A stretch of 64,000 nt of DNA from Crocinitomicaceae bacterium (GTDB lineage Bacteria > Bacteroidota > Bacteroidia > Flavobacteriales_D > Crocinitomicaceae): the NCBI GenBank assembly GCA_023262855.1, contig JALQYQ010000045.1, positions 53,450 through 117,449 of the forward strand, in the 5' to 3' direction. The translations under genes were made by a program, and so were the position numbers. The notes under the pieces were generated by a model, which was not told where the DNA came from, searched no databases, and saw only the letters and a list, made by a program, of their open reading frames with translations. Below, piece after piece: positions 28,008-37,932 of this stretch (its first letter is position 1; every line of letters begins with the position of its first letter).

Positions 28008-29963
28008 TTACTTTCCAATAGAATACAGTACTGATTCATTGATTGTAATTTTGTGTTTTTTAGCCAATTCTTCTAACCACGTTTTTTCTAAATATGTTTG
28101 GTAATCAGAAGTTACAGTTCCTTTTGCTTCGCTCAATTCTTTGTTCATTGGTGCTAATTTCTCTTTAACCTTTAAAACATAGAATTTACCTTCAAATTCA
28201 TACGACTTATTAACTCCAACAGATACATTTCTGTCTTTTAAGAAAGGAGTTTGATCAACATCGAATTTGTTTGTGCGCACGCGTAGATTCAACTCGCTAT
28301 CTTTATTGATTACATCAATTACATGTTTTGAGTTAATTGTATCATTAGCAATCATTTTAGAAACTTGATCTGCAATTTTTTGCGTTGAACATTCGTAAAC
28401 AACAGCATCAACACGATTTCCCCACATGTATTTCGAACGATTTGATTCAAAGAAAGTTTTTAAACCAACCGTGTCTTTCATTGCTTTGTTCCATACTTTG
28501 TCTGTCATGATTTCATACAATAAAATTCCATCATGATACTCTGTAACCAATGCTTTGTATTCCGGATATTTTCCTGCAAGTTTAGATTCTTCGTAGGCTA
28601 AAATTGCTTCTTTTTCCCAGTTTTTCAATTGTTGTTTCACTACAAGTGTATTTGCTTCTTTGCGAACGCCTCTGTAATTGTTCTCTAGATAAGTCGCAAA
28701 AGATTGTTGACCAAATTTCTTTCCATCTAACGTAAATAAAGGCTTATCAGATTTTAATTTATCTGCATTCCATTTACCGATGTAATAGGTTGTGTCTAAA
28801 TTCTTAATAAACCATTTTGCAGATTTTTTTGAATTGTCAACATAATGATATTCTGTTTTCAATTTCGCAACAAATGAGTCTTGAGTCCTTTTTGAACGTT
28901 CATCACGATTAACTTTCGTTTGAAGTTCTTTTTTCATTTCATCAAACGAACGAACGCTTGTTAATTCAATACGCTTAATGATGTGAAAACCGTAATCTGT
29001 GCGAATTGGTTTGCTGTATTCACCATTTGCTTTTAAGGCAAATGCTGCATCTTCGAAAGATGGAACCATACGAGTTGTTGTTCCAGAACCAAATGCAGGT
29101 AATTCGCCACCTTTTTGGTTTGAACTTGGGTCATCAGAAAAATCTTTAACTAAATCTTCGAATTTAGCCCCTGCTTGAAGTTTTGCATAAATTTCATTGA
29201 TTTTCTTTTCAGCGTTTTTCACATCTTCTTCACTAGCAGATTTAGATGTTGCAACCATAATATGTGCAGCGCGCATTGTTCCTCTTGCAGGACGTTTATC
29301 CGTTACTTTTACGATATGGTATCCAAAACGAGTTCTAAATGGCTCAGATACAGTTCCCATTGGAGTAGTGTAAGCTGCTTCTTCAAACGGATAAACCATT
29401 TGAAACGCATTGAAAAATCCTAAATCACCACCATTAGAAAGAGCAGATGGATCTTCTGAACCATTTCTTCCTTTCGCAACCGAAGCAAAATCTTCACCTT
29501 TTTCAATTCGCTTTTTCAAGCCCATTATTTTGTCCCAAGCTGCTAATGTATCTCCAGGAGCTGCATTCGGGTCTAATTTAATCAAGATGTGTGAAGCACG
29601 AATTTCGTTCACAGTGCGATCGTATGCTTGCTTTACAAGTTCTTCATTCTTTGCAGCATCAACTAGATAAGGATGAGCAAGTTGTTTTTTATAACCGTCA
29701 AGTTCTTTTCTAAGTTTTGGAATAGTGTCGTAACCCAATGCTTCAGCTTCCGCAACTTTCAATTTGAATTTTTTAAATAATTCCATGTACTCGTCCAACG
29801 ATGCTTTATCGTATTGAGGAGCTGAATTATTTTTCAAATAAATTTGTAAAAACTCTGATTTAGTAACAGGTTTCCCATCGATTTCCATTACGACAGGATC
29901 TTGTTGAGCGTTTGCTCCAAATGCTAATAAAAGTCCAAAAACAAATAATAACTTCTTTTTCAT
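28008..29963 (-). CDS. Peptidyl-prolyl isomerase with two PpiC/parvulin domains
   Basis: Signal peptide; two parvulin units (RASHILIKLDP...GGDLGFFNAFQMVYPFEEAAY and RAAHIMVATSKS...GGELPAFGSGTTTRMVPSFEDAAF). Confidence 0.92.
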   Translation of the reverse strand: MKKKLLFVFGLLLAFGANAQQDPVVMEIDGKPVTKSEFLQIYLKNNSAPQYDKASLDEYMELFKKFKLKVAEAEALGYDTIPKLRKELDGYKKQLAHPYLVDAAKNEELVKQAYDRTVNEIRASHILIKLDPNAAPGDTLAAWDKIMGLKKRIEKGEDFASVAKGRNGSEDPSALSNGGDLGFFNAFQMVYPFEEAAYTTPMGTVSEPFRTRFGYHIVKVTDKRPARGTMRAAHIMVATSKSASEEDVKNAEKKINEIYAKLQAGAKFEDLVKDFSDDPSSNQKGGELPAFGSGTTTRMVPSFEDAAFALKANGEYSKPIRTDYGFHIIKRIELTSVRSFDEMKKELQTKVNRDERSKRTQDSFVAKLKTEYHYVDNSKKSAKWFIKNLDTTYYIGKWNADKLKSDKPLFTLDGKKFGQQSFATYLENNYRGVRKEANTLVVKQQLKNWEKEAILAYEESKLAGKYPEYKALVTEYHDGILLYEIMTDKVWNKAMKDTVGLKTFFESNRSKYMWGNRVDAVVYECSTQKIADQVSKMIANDTINSKHVIDVINKDSELNLRVRTNKFDVDQTPFLKDRNVSVGVNKSYEFEGKFYVLKVKEKLAPMNKELSEAKGTVTSDYQTYLEKTWLEELAKKHKITINESVLYSIGK

Positions 29964-29988
29964 GTTGGGTTTGTTTTTTATAGAAAGT

Positions 29989-29996
29989 CAAAAGTA
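29989..29996 (-). promoter_or_regulatory. -7 box TACTTTTG for the 28008 PPIase
   Basis: CAAAAGTA on + strand, 25 nt from start codon. Confidence 0.45.
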
Positions 29997-30030
29997 ATTT
30001 TAACTTGCAGTTAACGCAATATTTTAACGT

Positions 30031-31503
30031 TTATTTAATACTATAATTTGGTGCTTCTCTTGAAATCGTAACATCATGAGGATGAGATTCGCGCACACCG
30101 GCAGATGTAATACGAACAAATTTAGATCCTTTCAATTTCGCGATTGTTGGAGCGCCACAGTAGCCCATTCCAGCTCTTAATCCGCCAATGATTTGGTACA
30201 TTACCTCATTTAAGTTGCCTTTGTACGGTACGCGACCTGAAATTCCTTCTGGAACCAATTTTTTGATATCATCTTCTGCGTCTTGGAAATAACGGTCTTT
30301 TGATCCTTTTTGCATGGCCTCAATTGAACCCATTCCGCGGTAAGATTTGAATTTTCGTCCTTCGTAAATAATTGTTTCACCTGGAGATTCTTCAACTCCT
30401 GCGAACATTGAACCAACCATGATGGTGTCAGCGCCAGCAGCAATAGCTTTAACAATATCACCTGTGTAGCGAATTCCACCATCTGCAATTACTGGAACTC
30501 CAGTTCCTTCCAATGCTTGTGCTACATCATTTACTGCAGATAATTGAGGTACACCAACACCAGCAATAACGCGAGTTGTACAAATTGATCCCGGTCCGAT
30601 TCCAACTTTAACCGCATCTGCACCTGCTTCTACTAAGTATTTCGCGGCTTCTGCAGTTGCAATGTTTCCAACGATTACATCCAAATTAGGATGTTTTGCT
30701 TTTACTTCTTTTAATTTGTCAACAACACCTTTGGTATGTCCATGTGCTGTATCAATTACAATGCAATCAACACCAGCTTCAACCAATGCATCAACACGTT
30801 CTGAAGTGTCAACTGTGACTCCAACTGCAGCTGCAACCCTCAAACGACCATAAGAATCTTTACAAGAATTCGGGTGAGTTTTTACTTTAATGATATCGCG
30901 ATACGTAATTAATCCAATTAGTTTATTGTTTGAGTCAACAACAGGTAATTTTTCAATTTTTTTCTCTTGAAGAATTTCTTCTGCTTTCGAAAGATCTGTT
31001 CCATCAACCGTTGTGACTATGTTTTCAGTGGTCATCACTTCCTTAATCGGACGATTTAGATTTTTCTCAAAACGCAAATCACGATTCGTAACAATTCCTT
31101 TCAGTGTGCGATTTTCATCGACGACAGGAATTCCACCAATGCCATTTTCCTTCATTAATGCCAAAGCATCTTTCACAAACGCATTTTCAGAAAGTGTAAC
31201 AGGATCTAGAATCATCCCACTTTCAGAACGTTTTACTTTACGAACTTCAAGCGCTTGTTCAGCAATCGTCATGTTTTTGTGAATCACACCAATTCCGCCT
31301 TGTTGTGCAATAGCAATCGCTAATTTTGCTTCAGTTACAGTATCCATTGCAGCAGATACGATTGGCGTATTAACTTCAATGTTACGTGTGATTTTACTTT
31401 TTAATTGAACATCTCTTGGAAGTACCTCAGAGTAGGCTGGTACAAGAAGAACATCGTCGTAAGTTAATCCTTCTGTGATTTGATTGATGTTGGAAAGTGA
31501 CAT
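30031..31503 (-). CDS. guaB: Inosine-5'-monophosphate dehydrogenase
   Basis: [17 protein letters not shown]; tandem CBS domains; [30 protein letters not shown]. Confidence 0.98.
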   Translation of the reverse strand: MSLSNINQITEGLTYDDVLLVPAYSEVLPRDVQLKSKITRNIEVNTPIVSAAMDTVTEAKLAIAIAQQGGIGVIHKNMTIAEQALEVRKVKRSESGMILDPVTLSENAFVKDALALMKENGIGGIPVVDENRTLKGIVTNRDLRFEKNLNRPIKEVMTTENIVTTVDGTDLSKAEEILQEKKIEKLPVVDSNNKLIGLITYRDIIKVKTHPNSCKDSYGRLRVAAAVGVTVDTSERVDALVEAGVDCIVIDTAHGHTKGVVDKLKEVKAKHPNLDVIVGNIATAEAAKYLVEAGADAVKVGIGPGSICTTRVIAGVGVPQLSAVNDVAQALEGTGVPVIADGGIRYTGDIVKAIAAGADTIMVGSMFAGVEESPGETIIYEGRKFKSYRGMGSIEAMQKGSKDRYFQDAEDDIKKLVPEGISGRVPYKGNLNEVMYQIIGGLRAGMGYCGAPTIAKLKGSKFVRITSAGVRESHPHDVTISREAPNYSIK

Positions 31504-31533
31504 GTGAACCTATTTTTTTGTAATAAATTCTTG

Positions 31534-31541
31534 CAAATGTA
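31534..31541 (-). promoter_or_regulatory. -7 box TACATTTG for guaB
   Basis: CAAATGTA on + strand, about 30 nt from guaB ATG. Confidence 0.5.
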
Positions 31542-31677
31542 ATAATAAAATATCAGAAAAATGCTTAAGTCTGTTTGTTTTTATCTCTACTCTGTGATGA
31601 ATTTCTTTTGTTAAAATTTTGAAAAAATCTTTGTGAGGTCAGCATAAAACCTTACACTTGTTGTAAGAATAATCTGT

Positions 31678-32328
31678 ATGAATTTGAAACATCTTCTCAT
31701 CTGTTTTTTTACTTTGCTTTTATCGGCAATGTCTTTTGGGCAAACAAACACCGAATCAACCAAAGATAGCACCAAATTAATTCAACTTTCTGGAGTTGCG
31801 ATTGGAGAAACAGACATGAATCCTGTTTCATACACAACTGTTTATGATAAAACGTCAAAACGTGGAGTCATTGCTGATTATTATGGTTTTTTCTCAATGG
31901 TTGTTTATCCAGGCGATACCTTGTTGTTCTCAGGATATAGCTACAAAACATCGAATTATGTGGTGCCAGATACACTGTTAGAAAATCGTTATTCCATTAT
32001 TCATATGTTGCAAAAAGACACGGTGAATTTACCTGCTGTGACAGTTTATCCATGGCCTTCAAGAGAAGATTTTGCGCGTGCGTTTGTCGAAATGCAACCT
32101 TATGATGATGCAATTAGACGGGCTCAGCGCGAATTATCTGGTGAATCGTTGGCTTTTGTTGCTGCACGTTTGGATACTGATGCCTCTTTATCGTATGGTA
32201 ATACCTTAAATCAGCAATACACAAAATTGTATACCAATCGTCAAATGCCTGTCAATAACCTGTTGAACCCATATTCTTGGGCAAAATTGATTCAGGATTG
32301 GAAAGCTGGAAAGTTATCGAAACAATAG
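31678..32328 (+). CDS. Secreted protein with carboxypeptidase-regulatory-like domain
   Basis: Signal peptide; IQLSGVAIGETDMNPVSYTTVYDKTSKRGVIADYYGFFSMVVYPGDTLLFSGYSYKT. Confidence 0.75.
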   Translation: MNLKHLLICFFTLLLSAMSFGQTNTESTKDSTKLIQLSGVAIGETDMNPVSYTTVYDKTSKRGVIADYYGFFSMVVYPGDTLLFSGYSYKTSNYVVPDTLLENRYSIIHMLQKDTVNLPAVTVYPWPSREDFARAFVEMQPYDDAIRRAQRELSGESLAFVAARLDTDASLSYGNTLNQQYTKLYTNRQMPVNNLLNPYSWAKLIQDWKAGKLSKQ

Positions 32329-32355
32329 ATTGAATCTTCAATTTTCAACCTTTAA

Positions 32356-33597
32356 TCAATTTATCGGATAACACAAAAAGTACTTCTCAACTGGATTGGC
32401 AAGTGCAGAAATGTTCAAATTATCTGAAGCCTTGCTCAAATCAATGATTTCGCCATTTTTCATCAACATGTTGATGTTTTGCTTGTGTTGATTGTAAGCA
32501 TTGTTACTCAATACGTCAGTGTAAACGAAAAACTCAATTTCTTCATCGTTTAAATCAAATTGATTGCGCACCATTTCTTTTTCTAAGCGAATTCGATCTG
32601 GACTGAATGGATCTTTCGAAATTTCAATTTTAAATAAATCGCGGTTTACCAGACGTGTCGATAACATAGATAAAACCTTATCTGGGTGATCTTGCCACAC
32701 TTTGATTGCTCCTAAGATGTCGTAATCGTCTAACGCTGCGAATTTGTCCAAAACACTTGGGTCGTTTTTGAAATTTTCAGTTTTAACATCATTTTTCAAG
32801 AAATACATCAAAGTTGGACTTGCGAATAATTCGTTACCTTCTTTTACCAATTGTTTTGCTCGACGTAAGGCATGAATCAGCATAAATTCTGCTGAAACAA
32901 CTGTTTTGTGTAAATAAACTTGCCAATACATCAAGCGACGAGCAACGATGAATTTCTCAATTGAATAAATTCCTTTTTCTTCAAGAACTAAATTCCCGTT
33001 GTGAACATTCAGCATTTCGATTAAACGATCGCTTCCAATGATTCCTTCACTAACACCAGTATAGAAACTATCGCGGTTCAAATAGTCCAAACGATCCATG
33101 TCTAATTGACTAGAAACCAATTGATGTAAGAATGGTTTTGAATGTTTGTTTTTGAAAATCAATAAGGCGTGTTCTAAATCTTCACCAAATTCAGCACTTA
33201 AGCGTTCAATGAAAAATCCTGAAATTTCTTCATGACTAACACCACAAACGATGTCATATTCTAATGCGTGACTAAAAGGTCCGTGGCCAATATCGTGTAA
33301 CAAAATAGCTATTAATACAGCTCTTTCTTCTTCAGGAGTAATTTCATGCCCTTTGCGACGAATCGTTGAAACAGCTAACGTCATTAAGTGCATTGCACCG
33401 AGAACATGGTGAAAACGCGTATGCAAAGCACCCGGATAAACCAAGTGACTCATGCCCAATTGCATGATTCTTCTTAGTCGTTGCATGTATGGATGCTCAA
33501 TTAAATCGAAAATAAACTCATCAGGTATTGAAATAAAACCATACACTGGGTCGTTAAAAATTTTCTTTTTGTTATTTCTGTTGAGATTTGGTCGCAA
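32356..33597 (-). CDS. HD-domain phosphohydrolase (dGTPase-like)
   Basis: QLGMSHLVYPGALHTRFHHVLGAMHL; ILLHDIGHGPFSHALEY; SQLDMDRLDYLNRDSFYTG. Likely TTG start at 33597 (MRPNLNRNNKKKIFNDPVYGF). Confidence 0.92.
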   Translation of the reverse strand: MRPNLNRNNKKKIFNDPVYGFISIPDEFIFDLIEHPYMQRLRRIMQLGMSHLVYPGALHTRFHHVLGAMHLMTLAVSTIRRKGHEITPEEERAVLIAILLHDIGHGPFSHALEYDIVCGVSHEEISGFFIERLSAEFGEDLEHALLIFKNKHSKPFLHQLVSSQLDMDRLDYLNRDSFYTGVSEGIIGSDRLIEMLNVHNGNLVLEEKGIYSIEKFIVARRLMYWQVYLHKTVVSAEFMLIHALRRAKQLVKEGNELFASPTLMYFLKNDVKTENFKNDPSVLDKFAALDDYDILGAIKVWQDHPDKVLSMLSTRLVNRDLFKIEISKDPFSPDRIRLEKEMVRNQFDLNDEEIEFFVYTDVLSNNAYNQHKQNINMLMKNGEIIDLSKASDNLNISALANPVEKYFLCYPIN

Positions 33598-33642
33598 TTG
33601 AATAATTTTAAAAACGAATTCAAATTTAAAAATAAAGCGCAC

Positions 33643-35190
33643 ATGCAAGGCAAAATACTTTGGGCAGATGATGAAATCGAGTTGTTAAAACCACATATTC
33701 TATTCTTAGAATCAAAAGGTTATTTAGTCGATTCAGTGAATAATGGATCTGAAGCGGTGGAAAAAAGCAATGAAAATGCCTACGATATCATCTTTTTGGA
33801 TGAAAATATGCCTGGAATCTCAGGATTAGAAGCGCTTTCTCGTATCAAAGAAACAAAACCGTATGTTCCAGTTGTCATGATTACAAAAAGTGAGGAGGAA
33901 CATATCATGGAAGAAGCAATTGGAAGTAAAATCGCTGATTACTTGATTAAACCGGTGAATCCGAATCAAATTTTATTGAGCATCAAGAAAAACTTGGACC
34001 AAAGTAAATTGGTTTCTCAAAAAACGAATTCAAACTACCAACAAGAGTTCCGTCAATTGGGAATGTTGTTAAATGGTCGTTTGGATGCTGCAGAATGGTG
34101 CGATTTATACAATAAATTGGTTTTCTGGGAACTTGAATTGGAAAAAATTGAGGATTCTGGAATGCGCGAAATTCTCGAAATGCAGAAAAAAGAAGCGAAT
34201 AACCTGTTTGCTCGTTTCATTGAGAATAATTACGAAGATTGGTTGAATGGAGTAGAAGAGAGTCCGCAAATGATTCATACCTTGATGAAAGATCGCATTG
34301 CGCCATTTATTGGAAAGGAAAAAACATTTGTTTTGGTCATCGATAATTTGCGTTTTGATCAATGGAAAGTCTTACAACCAATTTTTACTAAATACTTTTC
34401 GATTGAGAGTGAGGATATTGTCTTTTCGATTCTGCCTACAGCAACACATTATGCGCGAAATGCCTTTTTTGCTGGTTTGATGCCAAGTGAAATTGAGAAA
34501 AAATTCCCGACACTTTGGAAAAATGAAGACGATGAAGGCGGAAAAAATATGCACGAAAAAGATTTCTTGGATGCGAATTTGAAGCGTTTAGGGAAAAATG
34601 TGAAATGGTCTTATAATAAGATTACGAACTACGACGCGGGTAAAAAGCTATCAGATAATTTCAATCAATTGAAGGAAAATGATGTGAATTACATCGTGTA
34701 TAATTTTGTGGATATGCTTTCACATGCGCGCACTGAAATGGAAGTAATCCGTGAATTGGCAGATGATGAAGCAGCTTATCGCTCGTTGACTGTTTCTTGG
34801 TTCGATCATTCACCATTGCATGATATCGTGAAGAAAATTGCTGAAAGTGGCGCAAAATTGATTATCACGACCGATCACGGAACTATTCGTGTTTCAAATC
34901 CTGTTAAAATTGTTGGTGAACGCAATACAAACTCAAATTTGCGCTACAAAGTTGGACGCGGCTTGTCGTACAATGAAAAGGATGTGTTTAGAGTAGGGAA
35001 TCCACAAGATGCGTTTTTACCAAAGGGTAAAATGTCCACAGAATTTGTTTTTGCGAAGGAATACGATTATTTCGTTTATCCAAATAATTACAATCATTTC
35101 GTGAATTATTACGGAAACACATTTCAGCATGGAGGAATTTCCTTAGAAGAAGTATTGATTCCTTTTGTTGTACTGAATACAAAGAAGTAA
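33643..35190 (+). CDS. porX: PorX: T9SS response regulator with PglZ-type effector domain
   Basis: MQGKILWADDEIELLKPHILFLESKGY receiver (FLDENMPG); C-terminal PglZ region VLVIDNLRFDQWKVLQP...LIITTDHGTIRV. ATG at 33643 preferred over 33598. Confidence 0.95.
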   Translation: MQGKILWADDEIELLKPHILFLESKGYLVDSVNNGSEAVEKSNENAYDIIFLDENMPGISGLEALSRIKETKPYVPVVMITKSEEEHIMEEAIGSKIADYLIKPVNPNQILLSIKKNLDQSKLVSQKTNSNYQQEFRQLGMLLNGRLDAAEWCDLYNKLVFWELELEKIEDSGMREILEMQKKEANNLFARFIENNYEDWLNGVEESPQMIHTLMKDRIAPFIGKEKTFVLVIDNLRFDQWKVLQPIFTKYFSIESEDIVFSILPTATHYARNAFFAGLMPSEIEKKFPTLWKNEDDEGGKNMHEKDFLDANLKRLGKNVKWSYNKITNYDAGKKLSDNFNQLKENDVNYIVYNFVDMLSHARTEMEVIRELADDEAAYRSLTVSWFDHSPLHDIVKKIAESGAKLIITTDHGTIRVSNPVKIVGERNTNSNLRYKVGRGLSYNEKDVFRVGNPQDAFLPKGKMSTEFVFAKEYDYFVYPNNYNHFVNYYGNTFQHGGISLEEVLIPFVVLNTKK

Positions 35191-35191
35191 G

Positions 35192-35641
35192 ATGAAACAT
35201 TGGAAAATACTTCTTGTTTTTGCGGTTGCAATTTTTAGCTTTATTAGTTGTGCAGTGTCTACGAAGAAGCGAGAAATTCTTAGTGTAAAACATGGTTCAA
35301 GCTTTGGAATGTGCAATGGCTATTGTTTTAAAGAAAACACCTACACCTCTGAGGATTTCATTCATTGTGAAAAGGCATTTGGACGAACAAATCCGAAAGA
35401 TTTTCCAGAAAAAATGGATTCAATCAGTATTTCTCCAAAGGAATGGGAAGACATCATTTCAAAAATAGATTTGGAGAAATTCTACGCTGAACAAGAAACG
35501 ATTGGTTGTCCTGATTGCGCAGATGGTGGTTCTGAATGGATTGAAATTGCAACAACTGATAAAATCTACCGGGTAACCTTTGAATTTGGTCAACCGAGTG
35601 AAGGATTAAAATCCATTTATTCTGCATTGAGAAAATTGTAA
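35192..35641 (+). CDS. Hypothetical lipoprotein
   Basis: Lipobox FISCAVS; Cys-containing motifs CNGYC and CPDC; starts 1 nt after the porX stop. Confidence 0.65.
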   Translation: MKHWKILLVFAVAIFSFISCAVSTKKREILSVKHGSSFGMCNGYCFKENTYTSEDFIHCEKAFGRTNPKDFPEKMDSISISPKEWEDIISKIDLEKFYAEQETIGCPDCADGGSEWIEIATTDKIYRVTFEFGQPSEGLKSIYSALRKL

Positions 35642-35687
35642 AAGTTTACAAAAGCCTTAAATTTGTGGGTTGAAAGAAAAATTGAAC

Positions 35688-36104
35688 ATGACATTTCATC
35701 TTACAAGTCTTGAAGAAATTCCGCACGTTGCAAAGCAGTTTTTGGACGAATATGGACACAACACCGTTTTTGCTTTTGATGGCGAAATGGGTGCGGGAAA
35801 AACGACCTTTATTTCAGGCTTGTTAAATGCGATGGGTATTCATGAGTTGGAAGGTTCACCAACGTATTCATTAGTAAATGTTTACGATAGTGCAATGTTC
35901 GGTAAAATCTATCATTTTGACGTCTATCGATTGAAAAACGAAGAGGAAGCGTATGACATTGGAATTGAAGAAATGTTGTATGGTGGAGGCGTTTGTTTTA
36001 TCGAATGGCCAGAAAAAATTGCCAATTTATTACCAGATAACACGATTTGGGTGTATATTCGTAATCAAGACGACAATACACGAATGATAACGGTTGAGCA
36101 ATGA
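35688..36104 (+). CDS. tsaE: tRNA threonylcarbamoyladenosine biosynthesis ATPase TsaE
   Basis: FAFDGEMGAGKTTFISGLLNAMG; GSPTYSLVNVYD; FIEWPEKI. Confidence 0.95.
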   Translation: MTFHLTSLEEIPHVAKQFLDEYGHNTVFAFDGEMGAGKTTFISGLLNAMGIHELEGSPTYSLVNVYDSAMFGKIYHFDVYRLKNEEEAYDIGIEEMLYGGGVCFIEWPEKIANLLPDNTIWVYIRNQDDNTRMITVEQ

Positions 36105-37321
36105 TTACAGATCCAGAAATACTGAAGAAATTAATCCAACAAGGAAGTTTGCTTCCAAAAGAAGAAATGTTGGAAATTGCCCGTAAAAAAGGCAGTTTGT
36201 ATATTGGTATTCCAAAGGAAACTTCGTTTCAAGAGCGACGTGTAGCATTGGTTCCAGAAGCAGTTTCGTTGTTAGTTGCAAACGGACATCGTGTTAAGAT
36301 CGAATCAAAAAGTGGAGAAGGTTCGAATTTTAGTGATACAGAATACAGTGAAGCAGGAGCTGAAATTTGCTACGATACAAAAGAGATTTTTCAGTGTGAT
36401 ATTATTTTCAAGGTTGCTCCTCCATCTGAAGAAGAAGTTGAACTAATGCCCGGAAATCAAACCTTAATTTCGGCACTTCAATTATCTATTCAACCAAAAG
36501 TCATTTTGCAAAAATTGATGCAAAAGAAGGTAACTGCAATTGCTTGGGATTACATTCGTGATGAAGAAGGCGTTTTTCCTGTTGTTCGCACAATGGGTGA
36601 AATTGCTGGTACAACTTCAATTCTTGTCGCAGGTGAATTGCTTTCAACATTTAATGAAGGAAAAGGAATTATGCTTGGTGGAATCGCAGGTGTTACTCCT
36701 ACGGAAGTTGTTGTTATTGGCGCTGGAACAGTTGGAGAATATGCTATTCGTTCAGCAATTGGCTTAGGAGCTTCTGTAAAAGTATTTGATAGTTCTCTTT
36801 CACGATTGAGACGCTTGCAAAACAACATTGGAACACGAATCTATACCTCCGTATTAAATCCAAAAGTATTAGCAAAAGCATTAAAACGTGCAGATGTCGT
36901 GATTGGTGCAATTCGCGCTCCATTAGGAAGAACACCATGTGTTGTGACCGAAGAAATGATTGAAAGCATGAAAACTGGTTCTGTTGTTGTTGATGTGAGT
37001 ATCGACCAAGGAGGTTGTTTTGAAACTTCGAAAGTGACAAATCATATCGCTCCAACATTTGTGAAACATGGTGTCATTCATTATTGTGTACCCAACATTG
37101 CTTCACGCGTTTCAAGAACTGCTTCATTTGCGCTTTCAAATATTTTTTCGCCGATTTTATTGGATATGGGCGATCAAGGTGGATGTCGTGATTTGATCAA
37201 AAATGACCATGGATTTAGAAGTGGTGTGTACATCTACAAAGGAACCTTGACTTCAGAAGTTCTTGGTAAAGTGTTTGATTTGAAATACAAAGACATCGAA
37301 TTGCTTTTGTTAGCAATGTAA
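36101..37321 (+). CDS. ald: Alanine dehydrogenase
   Basis: YIGIPKETSFQERRVALVPEAVSLLVANGHRV; VVVIGAGTVGEYAIRSAIGLGASVKVFD; VDVSIDQGGCFETS; 4-nt overlap with tsaE. Confidence 0.93.
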   Translation: MITDPEILKKLIQQGSLLPKEEMLEIARKKGSLYIGIPKETSFQERRVALVPEAVSLLVANGHRVKIESKSGEGSNFSDTEYSEAGAEICYDTKEIFQCDIIFKVAPPSEEEVELMPGNQTLISALQLSIQPKVILQKLMQKKVTAIAWDYIRDEEGVFPVVRTMGEIAGTTSILVAGELLSTFNEGKGIMLGGIAGVTPTEVVVIGAGTVGEYAIRSAIGLGASVKVFDSSLSRLRRLQNNIGTRIYTSVLNPKVLAKALKRADVVIGAIRAPLGRTPCVVTEEMIESMKTGSVVVDVSIDQGGCFETSKVTNHIAPTFVKHGVIHYCVPNIASRVSRTASFALSNIFSPILLDMGDQGGCRDLIKNDHGFRSGVYIYKGTLTSEVLGKVFDLKYKDIELLLLAM

Positions 37322-37339
37322 TTTCACCTGTCAAAACAG

Positions 37340-37795
37340 ATGTTTCAAGCGTTAAATTTACCTCGTGCCGAGTTGAAATTGGTTCGTAAAAACGAGCAAG
37401 TATTTGTTTGGTGCATCATTCGGAAGAAACAATTGTTATTAACTCCTGAAGAATGGGTGAGACAACACATCATTCACTTTTTAATTTTTGAGAAACGAGT
37501 CCCAATCGCGTTAATTGCTGCTGAAATGGCTATTGAAGTGAATAAATTGTCGCGAAGATGTGATATTGTCGTTTTCGGTAAAGATGCAAAACCACTTTTA
37601 ATCATCGAATGTAAGGCCCCAGAAGTTGCAATTACGGAAAAAGTGTTCAATCAAATTGCCCAATACAATTTCAACCTAAATGTTGATTTATTGATGATGA
37701 CAAACGGAATTGATCACGTAATTTGTTCCATTGATCGAGAAAAACATGCGTTGAATTATTTACAGGATTTACCCGTTTGGGAAGAAGGACTTTAA
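37340..37795 (+). CDS. Orphan type I restriction HsdR_N-like PD-(D/E)xK nuclease-fold protein
   Basis: RRCDIVVFGKDAKPLLIIECKAPEVAITEKVFNQIAQYN (D...ExK core); 151 aa. Confidence 0.82.
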   Translation: MFQALNLPRAELKLVRKNEQVFVWCIIRKKQLLLTPEEWVRQHIIHFLIFEKRVPIALIAAEMAIEVNKLSRRCDIVVFGKDAKPLLIIECKAPEVAITEKVFNQIAQYNFNLNVDLLMMTNGIDHVICSIDREKHALNYLQDLPVWEEGL

Positions 37796-37847
37796 GACTA
37801 CAAGACTTTAGGACATTAAGACTTCAAGACTTCAAGACAAAAGACTG
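37794..37847. repeat. Degenerate 8-bp tandem array (AAGACTTC-like, about 7 units)
   Basis: aagactac aagacttt aggacatt aagacttc aagacttc aagacaaa agactgaa. Confidence 0.85.
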
Positions 37848-37874
37848 AACTTGTAACTTTGCAACTCAATCTTT

Positions 37875-37930
37875 GCTCCATGCTCCATGTTCCAAGTTCC
37901 AAGTTCCAAGTTCCATGTTCTATGTTCTAG
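37875..37930. repeat. 7-bp tandem array (GTTCCAA-like, 8 units)
   Basis: gctccat gctccat gttccaa gttccaa gttccaa gttccat gttctat gttctag; ends 2 nt before the prfC stop codon. Confidence 0.92.
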
Positions 37931-37932
37931 AT

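Noticed and set aside
28800-30900. Antisense ORFs over PPIase and guaB (29175-29423, 29410-29670, 30662-30853)
   Set aside because: Fully contained in confident genes; no start context or domain support.
33643-35190. PglZ-type domain suggesting a BREX/Pgl phage-defence locus
   Set aside because: The PglZ-like region is fused to a CheY-type receiver, the PorX architecture; no other BREX genes nearby.
36540-37058. Extra ORFs inside alanine dehydrogenase (36540-36767 +, 36550-36828 -, 36744-37058 -)
   Set aside because: Shadow ORFs within a well-recognised gene, with low-complexity translations and no family resemblance.
37340-37795. Type I restriction-modification system
   Set aside because: Only an isolated HsdR N-terminal-like domain; no hsdM, hsdS or helicase in the window. 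Kept only as an orphan nuclease observation.
37794-37930. Possible CRISPR array
   Set aside because: Units are 7-8 bp with no spacers; these are simple tandem repeats.
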